From NCBI RefSeq assembly GCF_001592825.1, contig NZ_LTZG01000001.1, positions 1,612,001-1,676,000 of the forward strand: 64,000 nucleotides of DNA. The letters run 5' to 3'. Under the pieces are notes generated by a model that saw nothing but the letters and a program-made list of their open reading frames with translations, had not been told where the DNA came from and did not search any database. The position numbers and the translations under genes are program-made. The DNA is from Planococcus maritimus. GTDB lineage: Bacteria; Bacillota; Bacilli; Bacillales_A; Planococcaceae. The first letter of the stretch is position 1. Each line of letters begins with the position of its first letter. Below, one piece after another: positions 57,595-64,000 of the stretch.

Positions 57595-57639
57595 AAAGAG
57601 CCCGCTGCGATCATTTGCATGATCGAACGGGCTCTTTTT
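57595..57639 (-). terminator. Terminator of the rnpA/yidC/jag unit
   Basis: AAAAGAGCCCG and CGGGCTCTTTT arms, with inner CGATCAT/ATGATCG, 3 bp past the jag stop. Confidence 0.93.
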
Positions 57640-57642
57640 TCC

Positions 57643-58443
57643 TCATTTATGCGGTTCAATAACCAAATAGCGGTTTGGGTCTTTGCCTTCTGAATAAGTA
57701 TCGATATCAAAGCGCCGCGATAGCGCCTGATGGATCACTTTTCGTTCATAAGACGGCATCGGTTCGAATTGGACGCGATTTCCGGTACGGATCGCTTTGT
57801 CCGCCATCCGGTCCGCCAATTGCTCCAATGTTTCCTGGCGGCGCTCCCGGTAATTCTCTGCATCAAGTTCGACCATCATAAATTGCTCGGCGTGGCGATT
57901 GGCCACTAATTGCGCCAATTGCTGGAGCGAATTCAAGGTCTGCCCTCTTTTGCCAATCAGCATCGCCACTTTTTCGCTTTCCAATTTGAAACGCACCGTT
58001 TTGCCTTGTTTTTCATGTGAAACGGATAAATCATCGATTTTCATGCCTTGTGCAATGTCCTGCAAATAGGCTTTTGTTTCTTCGATCGCTTTTTCATTCG
58101 ACGGTTTCGCTACCGGCTCTGCAACTGGCTCACCGAAATCCGGTTCTTCTCCCTCTTCGGTCGGAGCTGACGGCATTTCGGCCGCAATCTCTTCCTCAGA
58201 AGGTTCACCATCATGCGCGGACGGTTTTTTTTCCGTTTGAAGTGCTGCATGTTCAGCTGCTGGCTGTGCTGTTTCCATCACCGTGACTTCCACTTCCGCA
58301 TCTTTAGCACCGAATCCGAAAAACCCCTTTTTTCCTTCTTCGATGACGCGGATGGTCACTTCATCCCGTGATGTGTTCAGTTGTTCCAGCGCTTTTTCAA
58401 TCGCTTCTTCGACCGTTTTCCCCATTTGTGTAAGATGCTTCAC
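57643..58443 (-). CDS. jag: RNA-binding protein KhpB (Jag)
   Basis: 266 aa. N-terminal Jag-N domain (GKTVEEAIEKALEQL...KKGFFGFGAKDAEVEV), an acidic Glu/Pro-rich linker (about 70-125), a KH domain (LIGKRGQTLNSLQQLAQLV) and an R3H domain (RMADKAIRTGNRVQFEPMPSYERKVIHQAL region). GTG start overlaps the yidC stop by 4 bp, with AGGAGGGG upstream. Small-RNA/mRNA-binding partner of KhpA, linked to cell elongation in Firmicutes. Confidence 0.96.
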   Translation of the reverse strand: MKHLTQMGKTVEEAIEKALEQLNTSRDEVTIRVIEEGKKGFFGFGAKDAEVEVTVMETAQPAAEHAALQTEKKPSAHDGEPSEEEIAAEMPSAPTEEGEEPDFGEPVAEPVAKPSNEKAIEETKAYLQDIAQGMKIDDLSVSHEKQGKTVRFKLESEKVAMLIGKRGQTLNSLQQLAQLVANRHAEQFMMVELDAENYRERRQETLEQLADRMADKAIRTGNRVQFEPMPSYERKVIHQALSRRFDIDTYSEGKDPNRYLVIEPHK

Positions 58444-59219
58444 TTTTTAGCCCCTCCTGTTTTCGTTTTAACAGGCTGTTGCACGTCTTTCTTTTCCCAT
58501 GGACGGTAAATGAACATGTTTTGGATGAGCGAGATGATGTTCCCAATTACCCAGTAAAGCGTCAAAGCAGATGGCAAGATGATCCCGAATCCAGTAATCA
58601 TGACAGGCATGAAATACATCATCGCTTTCATTTGCGGATTGTCCATTGCTGGACCCGTGCGCAAAACGATCAATTGCATGACACCCGCTGTAACAGCCAG
58701 GATAATACTCGGTTCGGCGAGCGGGAAAATCAAGAATGTGCCAAGATCGATTTCAGGTGTTGAGTTCATGCGGCTGATGGCATGATAAAAACCGATTAAA
58801 ATTGGCATCTGAATAACAACCGGCAAACAACCGGCCATCGGGTTAACGCCTTTCTCTTGGAACATTGCCATCATTTCCTGCTGGTATTTCTGCTGGGTGA
58901 CGGCATCTTTCGATTTGTACTTCTCTTTTAACTTAGCCAGCTCGGGCTGGATTTCCTGCATGCGTTTCGAACTTTTCGTTTGTTTGATCATCAAAGGCAG
59001 TAGGGCCAGACGAATAAGAATCGTCACGGCAATGATCCCAAAACCATACGTACCAAGGAATTCCTTAAAGAATGTAATGATTGACACTAATGGCCATACG
59101 ACAAACTCGTTCCAAAACCCTTCGCTTTGGTCGCTGATCGGCTGGTCAAACTCCGTACAGCCCGACAATAAGAGGGCAACGGCTACCAAGGCGAAGAGCA
59201 CTGCGGTTCTCTTCTTCAC
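58440..59219 (-). CDS. yidC: Membrane protein insertase YidC (SpoIIIJ type)
   Basis: 259 aa lipoprotein. Signal ends LLLSGC with lipidated Cys21; five membrane segments follow, with the conserved KEFLGTYGFGIIAVTILIRLALLPL containing the hydrophilic-groove Arg, and the PVVIQMPILIGFYHAI segment. Inserts proteins in the cytoplasmic membrane with or without SecYEG. Between rnpA and jag, the universal order. Confidence 0.97.
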   Translation of the reverse strand: MKKRTAVLFALVAVALLLSGCTEFDQPISDQSEGFWNEFVVWPLVSIITFFKEFLGTYGFGIIAVTILIRLALLPLMIKQTKSSKRMQEIQPELAKLKEKYKSKDAVTQQKYQQEMMAMFQEKGVNPMAGCLPVVIQMPILIGFYHAISRMNSTPEIDLGTFLIFPLAEPSIILAVTAGVMQLIVLRTGPAMDNPQMKAMMYFMPVMITGFGIILPSALTLYWVIGNIISLIQNMFIYRPWEKKDVQQPVKTKTGGAKK

Positions 59220-59280
59220 TTTGCTTCCTCCAAACTCTATTCAATTACTTCCTATAATACCATCCGGATAGATCCGGTAT

Positions 59281-59622
59281 CTACTTCTTCGGCAAAGCGC
59301 GTGCAATTTTCAACACATGCTCCAAGCTTTTCTTGCTTTCATGAAAATCTAAATTGGCCGCCTGTGGTCGGGCGATGATAATGTAATCGGCGTTTGGCAG
59401 AAGATCGTCCTTCAATTCTAGGAAGGCTTGGCGGATATAACGCTTAACGCGGTTTCTTGCGACCGCATTGCCGACTTTCTTACTGACGGACAAGCCAAGG
59501 CGAAATGCTTCCTGCTCATCTTTCAGCAAATAAACGATAAATTGCCGATTCGCAAAGGATTTCCCTTTTTTGAAAACGCGCTGAAACTCCGTATTTTTCT
59601 TGATCCGCTGCTGCTTATTCAT
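59281..59622 (-). CDS. rnpA: Ribonuclease P protein component
   Basis: 113 aa from ATG 59622 ([26 protein letters not shown]), with AGGTGA upstream; the longer frame adds 11 unrelated residues. RNR motif region is [16 protein letters not shown]. Protein subunit of RNase P, which matures tRNA 5' ends. Confidence 0.97.
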   Translation of the reverse strand: MNKQQRIKKNTEFQRVFKKGKSFANRQFIVYLLKDEQEAFRLGLSVSKKVGNAVARNRVKRYIRQAFLELKDDLLPNADYIIIARPQAANLDFHESKKSLEHVLKIARALPKK

Positions 59623-59681
59623 TCTTTCACCTGCTACTTGCTTATTTTGATGCATTTTCGCTCAAATTCCGCGAAAAAGAA

Positions 59682-59716
59682 AAAAAAAGACCACTGATGC
59701 GGTCAGTGGACTTTAA
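59682..59716 (-). terminator. Attenuator-like terminator between rpmH and rnpA
   Basis: On the minus strand CCACTGA pairs with TCAGTGG and is followed by eight T residues, starting at the rpmH stop. It would reduce rnpA and yidC transcription relative to rpmH. Confidence 0.8.
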
Positions 59717-59850
59717 GCTGATAGTACTTTTCTTCCTTTACGGCGACGGGCAGCGATAACGCGACGTCCGTTCTTTGTGCTCATGCGTGCTCTGAAGCCG
59801 TGCACTTTGCTGTGTTTGCGTTTATTTGGTTGGTATGTGCGCAATGTCAT
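59713..59850 (-). CDS. rpmH: 50S ribosomal protein L34
   Basis: 45 aa: [18 protein letters not shown]..., ending GRKVLSA, with the whole L34 signature present. AGGAGGTG lies before the ATG. It is the first gene of the leftward origin operon, with a near-consensus promoter 54-83 bp upstream. Confidence 0.97.
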   Translation of the reverse strand: MTLRTYQPNKRKHSKVHGFRARMSTKNGRRVIAARRRKGRKVLSA

Positions 59851-59903
59851 GACCTTACACCTCCTATATAAAAGTTAACTATTTTCTAAAGACAGTCTCG
59901 ACT

Positions 59904-59933
59904 ATTATAAGGGCGCAGCCTTGCTTATGTCAA
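59904..59933 (-). promoter_or_regulatory. Sigma-A promoter of rpmH
   Basis: On the minus strand: TTGACA, 18-bp spacer, TATAAT; both hexamers are perfect. Confidence 0.92.
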
Positions 59934-59982
59934 TGGTTTCTTTTAAATGCACAAGATCGCCCAGGCAATTCAAAAAGAAAAG

Positions 59983-60280
59983 TTATACACAATACGGGAG
60001 GATCAGCGGTGAACTTCCTGTGATTTCATTTTTGGTGAAAATGATTTATCCACATGCTTTATCGACAGGTTTTTCACATAGGAACTGCCTGTGGATATCA
60101 GAAATGTGCACAAAGCCTGCCATGTGGATAACTGAAAGAAATGCTTGTAATGTCTATCGTTTTTTGATAACATTGTTTTGTTTTCACTTGTTAACAATTT
60201 CTATCCCAAAATAGTTATCCACATATTGTGGGTAAGGTGTGGATAGTTTTCCCCAAGCCTGTTTACAGATCTTATCCACA
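59983..60280. promoter_or_regulatory. oriC: oriC upstream subregion (incAB-type DnaA-box cluster)
   Basis: DnaA boxes: 59983 TTATACACA, 60046 TTATCCACA, 60123 (minus) TGTGGATAA, 60215 and 60272 TTATCCACA. One-mismatch boxes at 60090, 60105, 60227 and 60238. It fills the rpmH-dnaA gap, as in the bipartite Bacillus origin, and should serve in both initiation and dnaA autoregulation. Confidence 0.93.
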
Positions 60281-60297
60281 GGCTGTGATTTTGTGTA

Positions 60298-60306
60298 TGG
60301 TATACT
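60298..60306 (+). promoter_or_regulatory. Probable dnaA promoter (extended -10)
   Basis: TGGTATACT is an extended -10 element 35 bp before the dnaA start. No good -35 is visible. A DnaA box ends 18 bp upstream, so DnaA could repress it. Confidence 0.6.
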
Positions 60307-60340
60307 GTAAAAAATATTTACCTATAAAGGAGATACGCTA

Positions 60341-61684
60341 TTGGAACACTTAGACGAACTTTGGTCGAGTGTCTTAGCCCAAGTCGAAAAAAGAATCTCC
60401 AAGCCCAGCTTTGAAACTTGGCTCAAATCCACTAAGCTCTTGTCCTATAAAGAAGATACTGTCACCATTTCAGCCCCGAATTCATTTGCGCGCGATTGGC
60501 TCGAAAACCATTATGTGCACTTGATTACCGGCATTTTGACAGATCTGACAGGGGACGAAGCGCTTATTAAATTTGTGGTGCCAAAAGATCAGGATATGGA
60601 TGATTTCCAGCTTCCCGCTCCCCGTGTTAAACCGGGCCAGGCGGAACAGCAAGAATTTTTGCCGGGTATGTTGAACCCGAAATACACCTTTGACACATTC
60701 GTCATCGGTTCCGGCAACCGCTTTGCACACGCTGCATCGCTTGCTGTTGCTGAAGCACCGGCAAAAGCTTACAACCCGCTTTTCATTTACGGGGGCGTAG
60801 GACTTGGCAAGACCCACCTTATGCATGCAATCGGACATTATGTTATTGAGCACAATCCAGACGCCAAAGTGGTTTATTTGTCGTCTGAAAAATTCACCAA
60901 CGAGTTTATTAACTCGATCCGTGACAACCAGACCGTCGATTTCCGCAATAAATACCGCAATGTCGATATTTTGCTCATTGACGATATCCAATTTTTAGCC
61001 GGAAAAGAACAGACACAAGAAGAATTCTTCCATACGTTCAATACCTTGCACGAAGAATCCAAGCAGATCATCATCTCTAGCGACCGGCCGCCAAAAGAGA
61101 TTCCGACACTCGAAGATCGCTTAAGATCACGCTTTGAATGGGGATTGATCACCGATATCACACCGCCGGATTTAGAAACGCGAATTGCCATTTTGCGCAA
61201 AAAAGCCAAAGCAGACGGTCTGGACATCCCGAACGATGTCATGACTTATATCGCCAATTCGATCGATTCCAACATCCGGGAGCTTGAGGGCGCTTTGATC
61301 CGCGTCGTCGCTTATTCCTCTTTGATCAACCGAGATATGAGCGCAGAGCTTGCTGCAGAAGCCTTGAAAGACATCATGCCGAACTCCAAGCCGAAAGTTA
61401 TCACGATTTTGGACATTCAAAACGCAGTCGGTGAGCAATTCAATGTTAAGCTCGATGACTTCAAAACCAAGCGCCGCACGAAAGATATTGCTTATCCGCG
61501 TCAAATCGCGATGTACTTGTCACGCGAAATGACTGATTTCTCGTTGCCAAAAATCGGCGAAGAATTCGGCGGCCGCGATCACACGACCGTTATCCATGCG
61601 CACGAAAAAATCAACACGATGTTAAAAGAGAATCAGCAGCTTCAGCAAGATATCAAAGAAATTCGATCTGCACTCGGCAAATAG
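60341..61684 (+). CDS. dnaA: Chromosomal replication initiator DnaA
   Basis: 447 aa from TTG 60341, with AAAGGAG upstream. Domain [29 protein letters not shown], a linker, the AAA+ domain III (Walker [11 protein letters not shown], Walker [10 protein letters not shown]) and the domain IV DNA-binding signature [15 protein letters not shown]. Opens oriC by binding DnaA boxes and trios. Flanked by both halves of the origin. Confidence 0.99.
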   Translation: MEHLDELWSSVLAQVEKRISKPSFETWLKSTKLLSYKEDTVTISAPNSFARDWLENHYVHLITGILTDLTGDEALIKFVVPKDQDMDDFQLPAPRVKPGQAEQQEFLPGMLNPKYTFDTFVIGSGNRFAHAASLAVAEAPAKAYNPLFIYGGVGLGKTHLMHAIGHYVIEHNPDAKVVYLSSEKFTNEFINSIRDNQTVDFRNKYRNVDILLIDDIQFLAGKEQTQEEFFHTFNTLHEESKQIIISSDRPPKEIPTLEDRLRSRFEWGLITDITPPDLETRIAILRKKAKADGLDIPNDVMTYIANSIDSNIRELEGALIRVVAYSSLINRDMSAELAAEALKDIMPNSKPKVITILDIQNAVGEQFNVKLDDFKTKRRTKDIAYPRQIAMYLSREMTDFSLPKIGEEFGGRDHTTVIHAHEKINTMLKENQQLQQDIKEIRSALGK

Positions 61685-61686
61685 GC

Positions 61687-61803
61687 TGTGGATAAACCCC
61701 GATTTTCTTAAGCAGTTTATGCACAGTTTGTCTACATGTGGATAAGCTGCTTTTATTGCTCATTTCGGGCTTATCCACATATTCACAGCCCCTACTACTA
61801 TTA
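61687..61803. promoter_or_regulatory. oriC: oriC downstream subregion with DnaA boxes and DnaA-trio unwinding element
   Basis: Boxes at 61687 (minus, overlapping the dnaA stop), 61717 TTATGCACA, 61737 (minus), 61771 TTATCCACA and a weak one at 61779. Next come CAGCCC and then CTA-CTA-CTA-TTA at 61792-61803, whose complement is the 3'-GAT/AAT DnaA-trio series. AT-rich DNA to 61845 follows as the unwinding zone. Confidence 0.92.
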
Positions 61804-61853
61804 CTGTCTTTAAGTACTAATAACTAAAATATATATATAAGCGAGGTTCGAGA

Positions 61854-62990
61854 ATGAAATTCGAGATAAAACGTGAGCGATTAGTCGAAGGTTTAAACGA
61901 TGTAATGAAAGCAGTCAGTTCAAAAACAACGATTCCCATTTTGACTGGGATCAAGATGGATGTTTCTACAGAAGGAATGCGTTTAACAGGAAGTGATTCA
62001 GATATCACGATTCAAACTTTCATCCCTACAGAAGAGGACGGAAAACAATTGATCGATGTCACAGAAGGCGGAAGCATCGTCCTTCAAGCAAAAGTATTCG
62101 GGGAAATCGTCCGTAAATTGCCGACCAACGAAGTCGAAATCGAAATCAACAGCAATTTCCAGACGCATATCCGTTCAGGAAAATCCGAATTCCACTTGAT
62201 CGGGCTAGACGCTATGGATTATCCACAATTGCCGGATATCCAAGATGACCGTCTCTTCACGATTCCAGCTGATCTATTGAAAACGATCAATAGAGAAACC
62301 GTATTCGCTGTCTCAAGTTCTGAAACGCGCCCGGTACTTACTGGTGTGCATTGGGAAGTTAAAGACGGAGAGCTCGTTTGTGTCGCAACCGACAGCCACC
62401 GCCTAGCACGTCGCAAAACGAAACTCGAAACTTTGCCGGAAGGGGAGTACAGCGTCGTCATCCCAGGCAAAAGCTTGAATGAGTTGAACAAAATCCTTGA
62501 TGACACATCGGATCCGGTTGAAATCGTCATGACCAACCAGCAAGTGTTATTCAAATCCAAGCACATCTTGTTCTTCTCCCGTCTATTGGAAGGCAACTAT
62601 CCGGATACTTCACGCTTGATCCCGTCTGAATACAAAACGACGGTGACAGTAAACGGCCGTTCATTGCTTCAAGCAATTGACCGCGCGTCACTTCTAGCCC
62701 GTGAAGAACGCAATAACGTCGTGCGCTTTTCTACAAGCGAAGGAAGCGAAGTCGAAGTCTCCTCGAATTCTCCGGAAGTCGGGAAAGTCGAAGAGCAATT
62801 ACAGGCACAAAGCGTCGACGGTGAAGAGCTGAAGATTTCTTTCAGTGCGAAGTTCATGATGGATGCCTTGAAGGCAATTGATGGGCAAGACGTCGTCATC
62901 CAGTTCACTGGAGCGATGCGCCCGTTCATCTTAAAATCGGCCTTGGATGACTCAATTCTGCAATTGATTCTTCCTGTCCGGACATATTAA
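61854..62990 (+). CDS. dnaN: DNA polymerase III beta sliding clamp
   Basis: 378 aa. MKFEIKRERLVEGLNDVMKAVSSKTTIPILTGI... with three repeated clamp domains, ending DDSILQLILPVRTY. GCGAGG precedes the ATG. Ring clamp that tethers replicative polymerase. Followed by a terminator. Confidence 0.99.
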   Translation: MKFEIKRERLVEGLNDVMKAVSSKTTIPILTGIKMDVSTEGMRLTGSDSDITIQTFIPTEEDGKQLIDVTEGGSIVLQAKVFGEIVRKLPTNEVEIEINSNFQTHIRSGKSEFHLIGLDAMDYPQLPDIQDDRLFTIPADLLKTINRETVFAVSSSETRPVLTGVHWEVKDGELVCVATDSHRLARRKTKLETLPEGEYSVVIPGKSLNELNKILDDTSDPVEIVMTNQQVLFKSKHILFFSRLLEGNYPDTSRLIPSEYKTTVTVNGRSLLQAIDRASLLAREERNNVVRFSTSEGSEVEVSSNSPEVGKVEEQLQAQSVDGEELKISFSAKFMMDALKAIDGQDVVIQFTGAMRPFILKSALDDSILQLILPVRTY

Positions 62991-63007
62991 TCAGCATCAA
63001 AACCCTC

Positions 63008-63036
63008 AGGATAGCCCATAAAGGCTATCCTTTTTA
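63008..63036 (+). terminator. Terminator of dnaN
   Basis: GGATAGCC-CATAAA-GGCTATCC followed by TTTTT. Confidence 0.92.
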
Positions 63037-63097
63037 CTTATGGGGGCAAATAGGGTAAAATAAAGGGATAGACTACGAATCGAAGGATGAGTGCATT

Positions 63098-63337
63098 TTG
63101 AAGGAAATCGGGATTGAGACAGAATTTATTACACTTGGACAGCTGCTGAAAATGACGGACACAATCAGTTCAGGCGGAATGGCTAAATGGTTTTTGAGTG
63201 AACACGAAGTATTCGTAAACGGAGAAGCGGAAGATCGCAGAGGGCGTAAATTGCGTCCGGAAGATACTGTGAGCATACCGGGGACGGGGGAATTCCGTAT
63301 CGTTGTCGCCGAAGGCATGAGCTTCGATGCGGATTGA
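63098..63337 (+). CDS. yaaA: S4 domain protein YaaA (RlbA)
   Basis: 79 aa from TTG 63098, with AAGGA upstream. [40 protein letters not shown] is an S4-type RNA-binding domain. Linked to ribosome assembly in Bacillus. It overlaps recF by 11 bp. Confidence 0.95.
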   Translation: MKEIGIETEFITLGQLLKMTDTISSGGMAKWFLSEHEVFVNGEAEDRRGRKLRPEDTVSIPGTGEFRIVVAEGMSFDAD

Positions 63338-64000
63338 CAACCTCGAGTTAGTCAATTACCGGAACTACGAAACGCTTAAGCTCGACTTTTCGCCGGAGAT
63401 CAACGTCTTTATCGGCGAAAATGCACAAGGCAAAACGAATATCATGGAGTCGCTTTATGTTTTATCGATGGCGAAGTCGCACCGGACAAGCAATGACAAA
63501 GAATTGATACGCTGGGACGCGGAATATGGTAAAATTAAAGCTGATGTGCTCCGGAAATATGGCAAATTGCCGCTTGAAATCAGCTTTTCCAAAAAAGGCA
63601 AAAAAGCGAAAGTGAACCATCTGGAGCAGCGGCGGTTAAGTGATTATATCGGTCAGTTAAACGTCGTCATGTTCGCTCCTGAGGACCTGCATCTCGTCAA
63701 AGGCAGCCCGCAAGTTAGGCGTCGATTTATCGATATGGAGATTGGCCAGATCTCGCCGGTCTATCTCCACGACCTCGTCAATTACCAAAAGCTATTGAAA
63801 CAGCGCAATCATATATTGAAGCAACATTACGGCAAACAAACCATCAATGACGTTATGTTCGAGGTTTATACAGAGCAATTTATTGAAGCTGCTGTAAAAA
63901 TTATACAAAAAAGATTCCAGTTCATGGAATTGCTGCAAAAATGGGCAGAGCCAATTCATCATGGCATTTCCCGTGGGCTGGAAAAATTAGAAATACGCTA
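63327..64000 (+). CDS. recF: DNA replication and repair protein RecF (3' end outside window)
   Basis: Starts at ATG 63327 inside the end of yaaA ([17 protein letters not shown]) and runs off the right edge after 224 codons. Walker A is GENAQGKTN, then [22 protein letters not shown] and [22 protein letters not shown], all diagnostic of RecF. Loads RecA at single-strand gaps. Confidence 0.98.
   Translation, partial: MRIDNLELVNYRNYETLKLDFSPEINVFIGENAQGKTNIMESLYVLSMAKSHRTSNDKELIRWDAEYGKIKADVLRKYGKLPLEISFSKKGKKAKVNHLEQRRLSDYIGQLNVVMFAPEDLHLVKGSPQVRRRFIDMEIGQISPVYLHDLVNYQKLLKQRNHILKQHYGKQTINDVMFEVYTEQFIEAAVKIIQKRFQFMELLQKWAEPIHHGISRGLEKLEIR

Noticed and set aside
58008-58023. parS-like palindrome in jag
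   Set aside because: Only 13 of 16 bases match and the CACGTG core is changed to CATGTG, so ParB binding is unlikely.

Overview
The window is an origin-proximal chromosome segment of a moderately GC-rich, low-GC-type Gram-positive bacterium, most likely Planococcaceae (Planococcus/Planomicrobium-like). This rests on the Bacillales gene order recF-yaaA-dnaN-dnaA / rpmH-rnpA-yidC-jag-mnmE-mnmG-rsmG-noc-parA-parB ... ychF-rpsF-ssb-rpsR ... gdpP-rplI-dnaC-purA ... walR-walK-walH-walI-walJ-htrA-rlmH. Almost all genes left of about 60 kb lie on the minus strand and those to the right on the plus strand, so transcription follows replication away from oriC.

Layout. 1-1.2 kb: AT-rich 3' end of a TrlF-like ATPase gene and a hairpin element. 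1.4-21.5 kb: an accessory arm with katG (PerR-like box), a membrane diguanylate cyclase, an Est30-like esterase with a palindromic operator, a Gfo/Idh oxidoreductase, a deaminase, a DUF4317 protein, a probable malate/citrate uptake cluster (sensor kinase and regulator, 2HCT carrier, AEC carrier), a nucleoside hydrolase, two acetyltransferases, SDR enzymes and a DUF1846 protein. 21.86-26.13 kb: a 4.3 kb AT-rich cassette inserted exactly at the 3' end of rlmH and bounded by 29-bp direct repeats. This is the architecture of staphylococcal SCC elements, but no recombinase gene is inside. The cassette carries three unusual genes: a PD-(D/E)XK-like nuclease candidate, a 647-aa protein with a C-terminal RNxxxH motif, and a SEC-C protein with a C-terminal RNxxxH motif. 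They form a candidate undescribed defence module. 26-34 kb: rlmH, htrA and the WalRK operon. 34.3-35.2 and 43.1-44.8 kb: two non-coding blocks of exact 247-bp-period tandem repeats (2 and 4 copies), each followed by the same 162-bp hairpin element. 35.3-43.1 kb: an M23/G5 cell-wall hydrolase, purA, dnaC, rplI, gdpP and yybS. 44.8-59.9 kb: ribosomal protein, ssb, tRNA-modification, chromosome-partition and membrane-insertion genes. 59.9-64 kb: bipartite oriC around dnaA, then dnaN, yaaA and the start of recF.

Control sites visible in the sequence include four parS sites, DnaA-box clusters at oriC, at rlmH and between mnmE and jag, a DnaA-trio unwinding element, promoters for purA and rpmH, and many Rho-independent terminators. 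Start codons were chosen from Shine-Dalgarno spacing and, where possible, family N-termini; several differ from the longest open frame.
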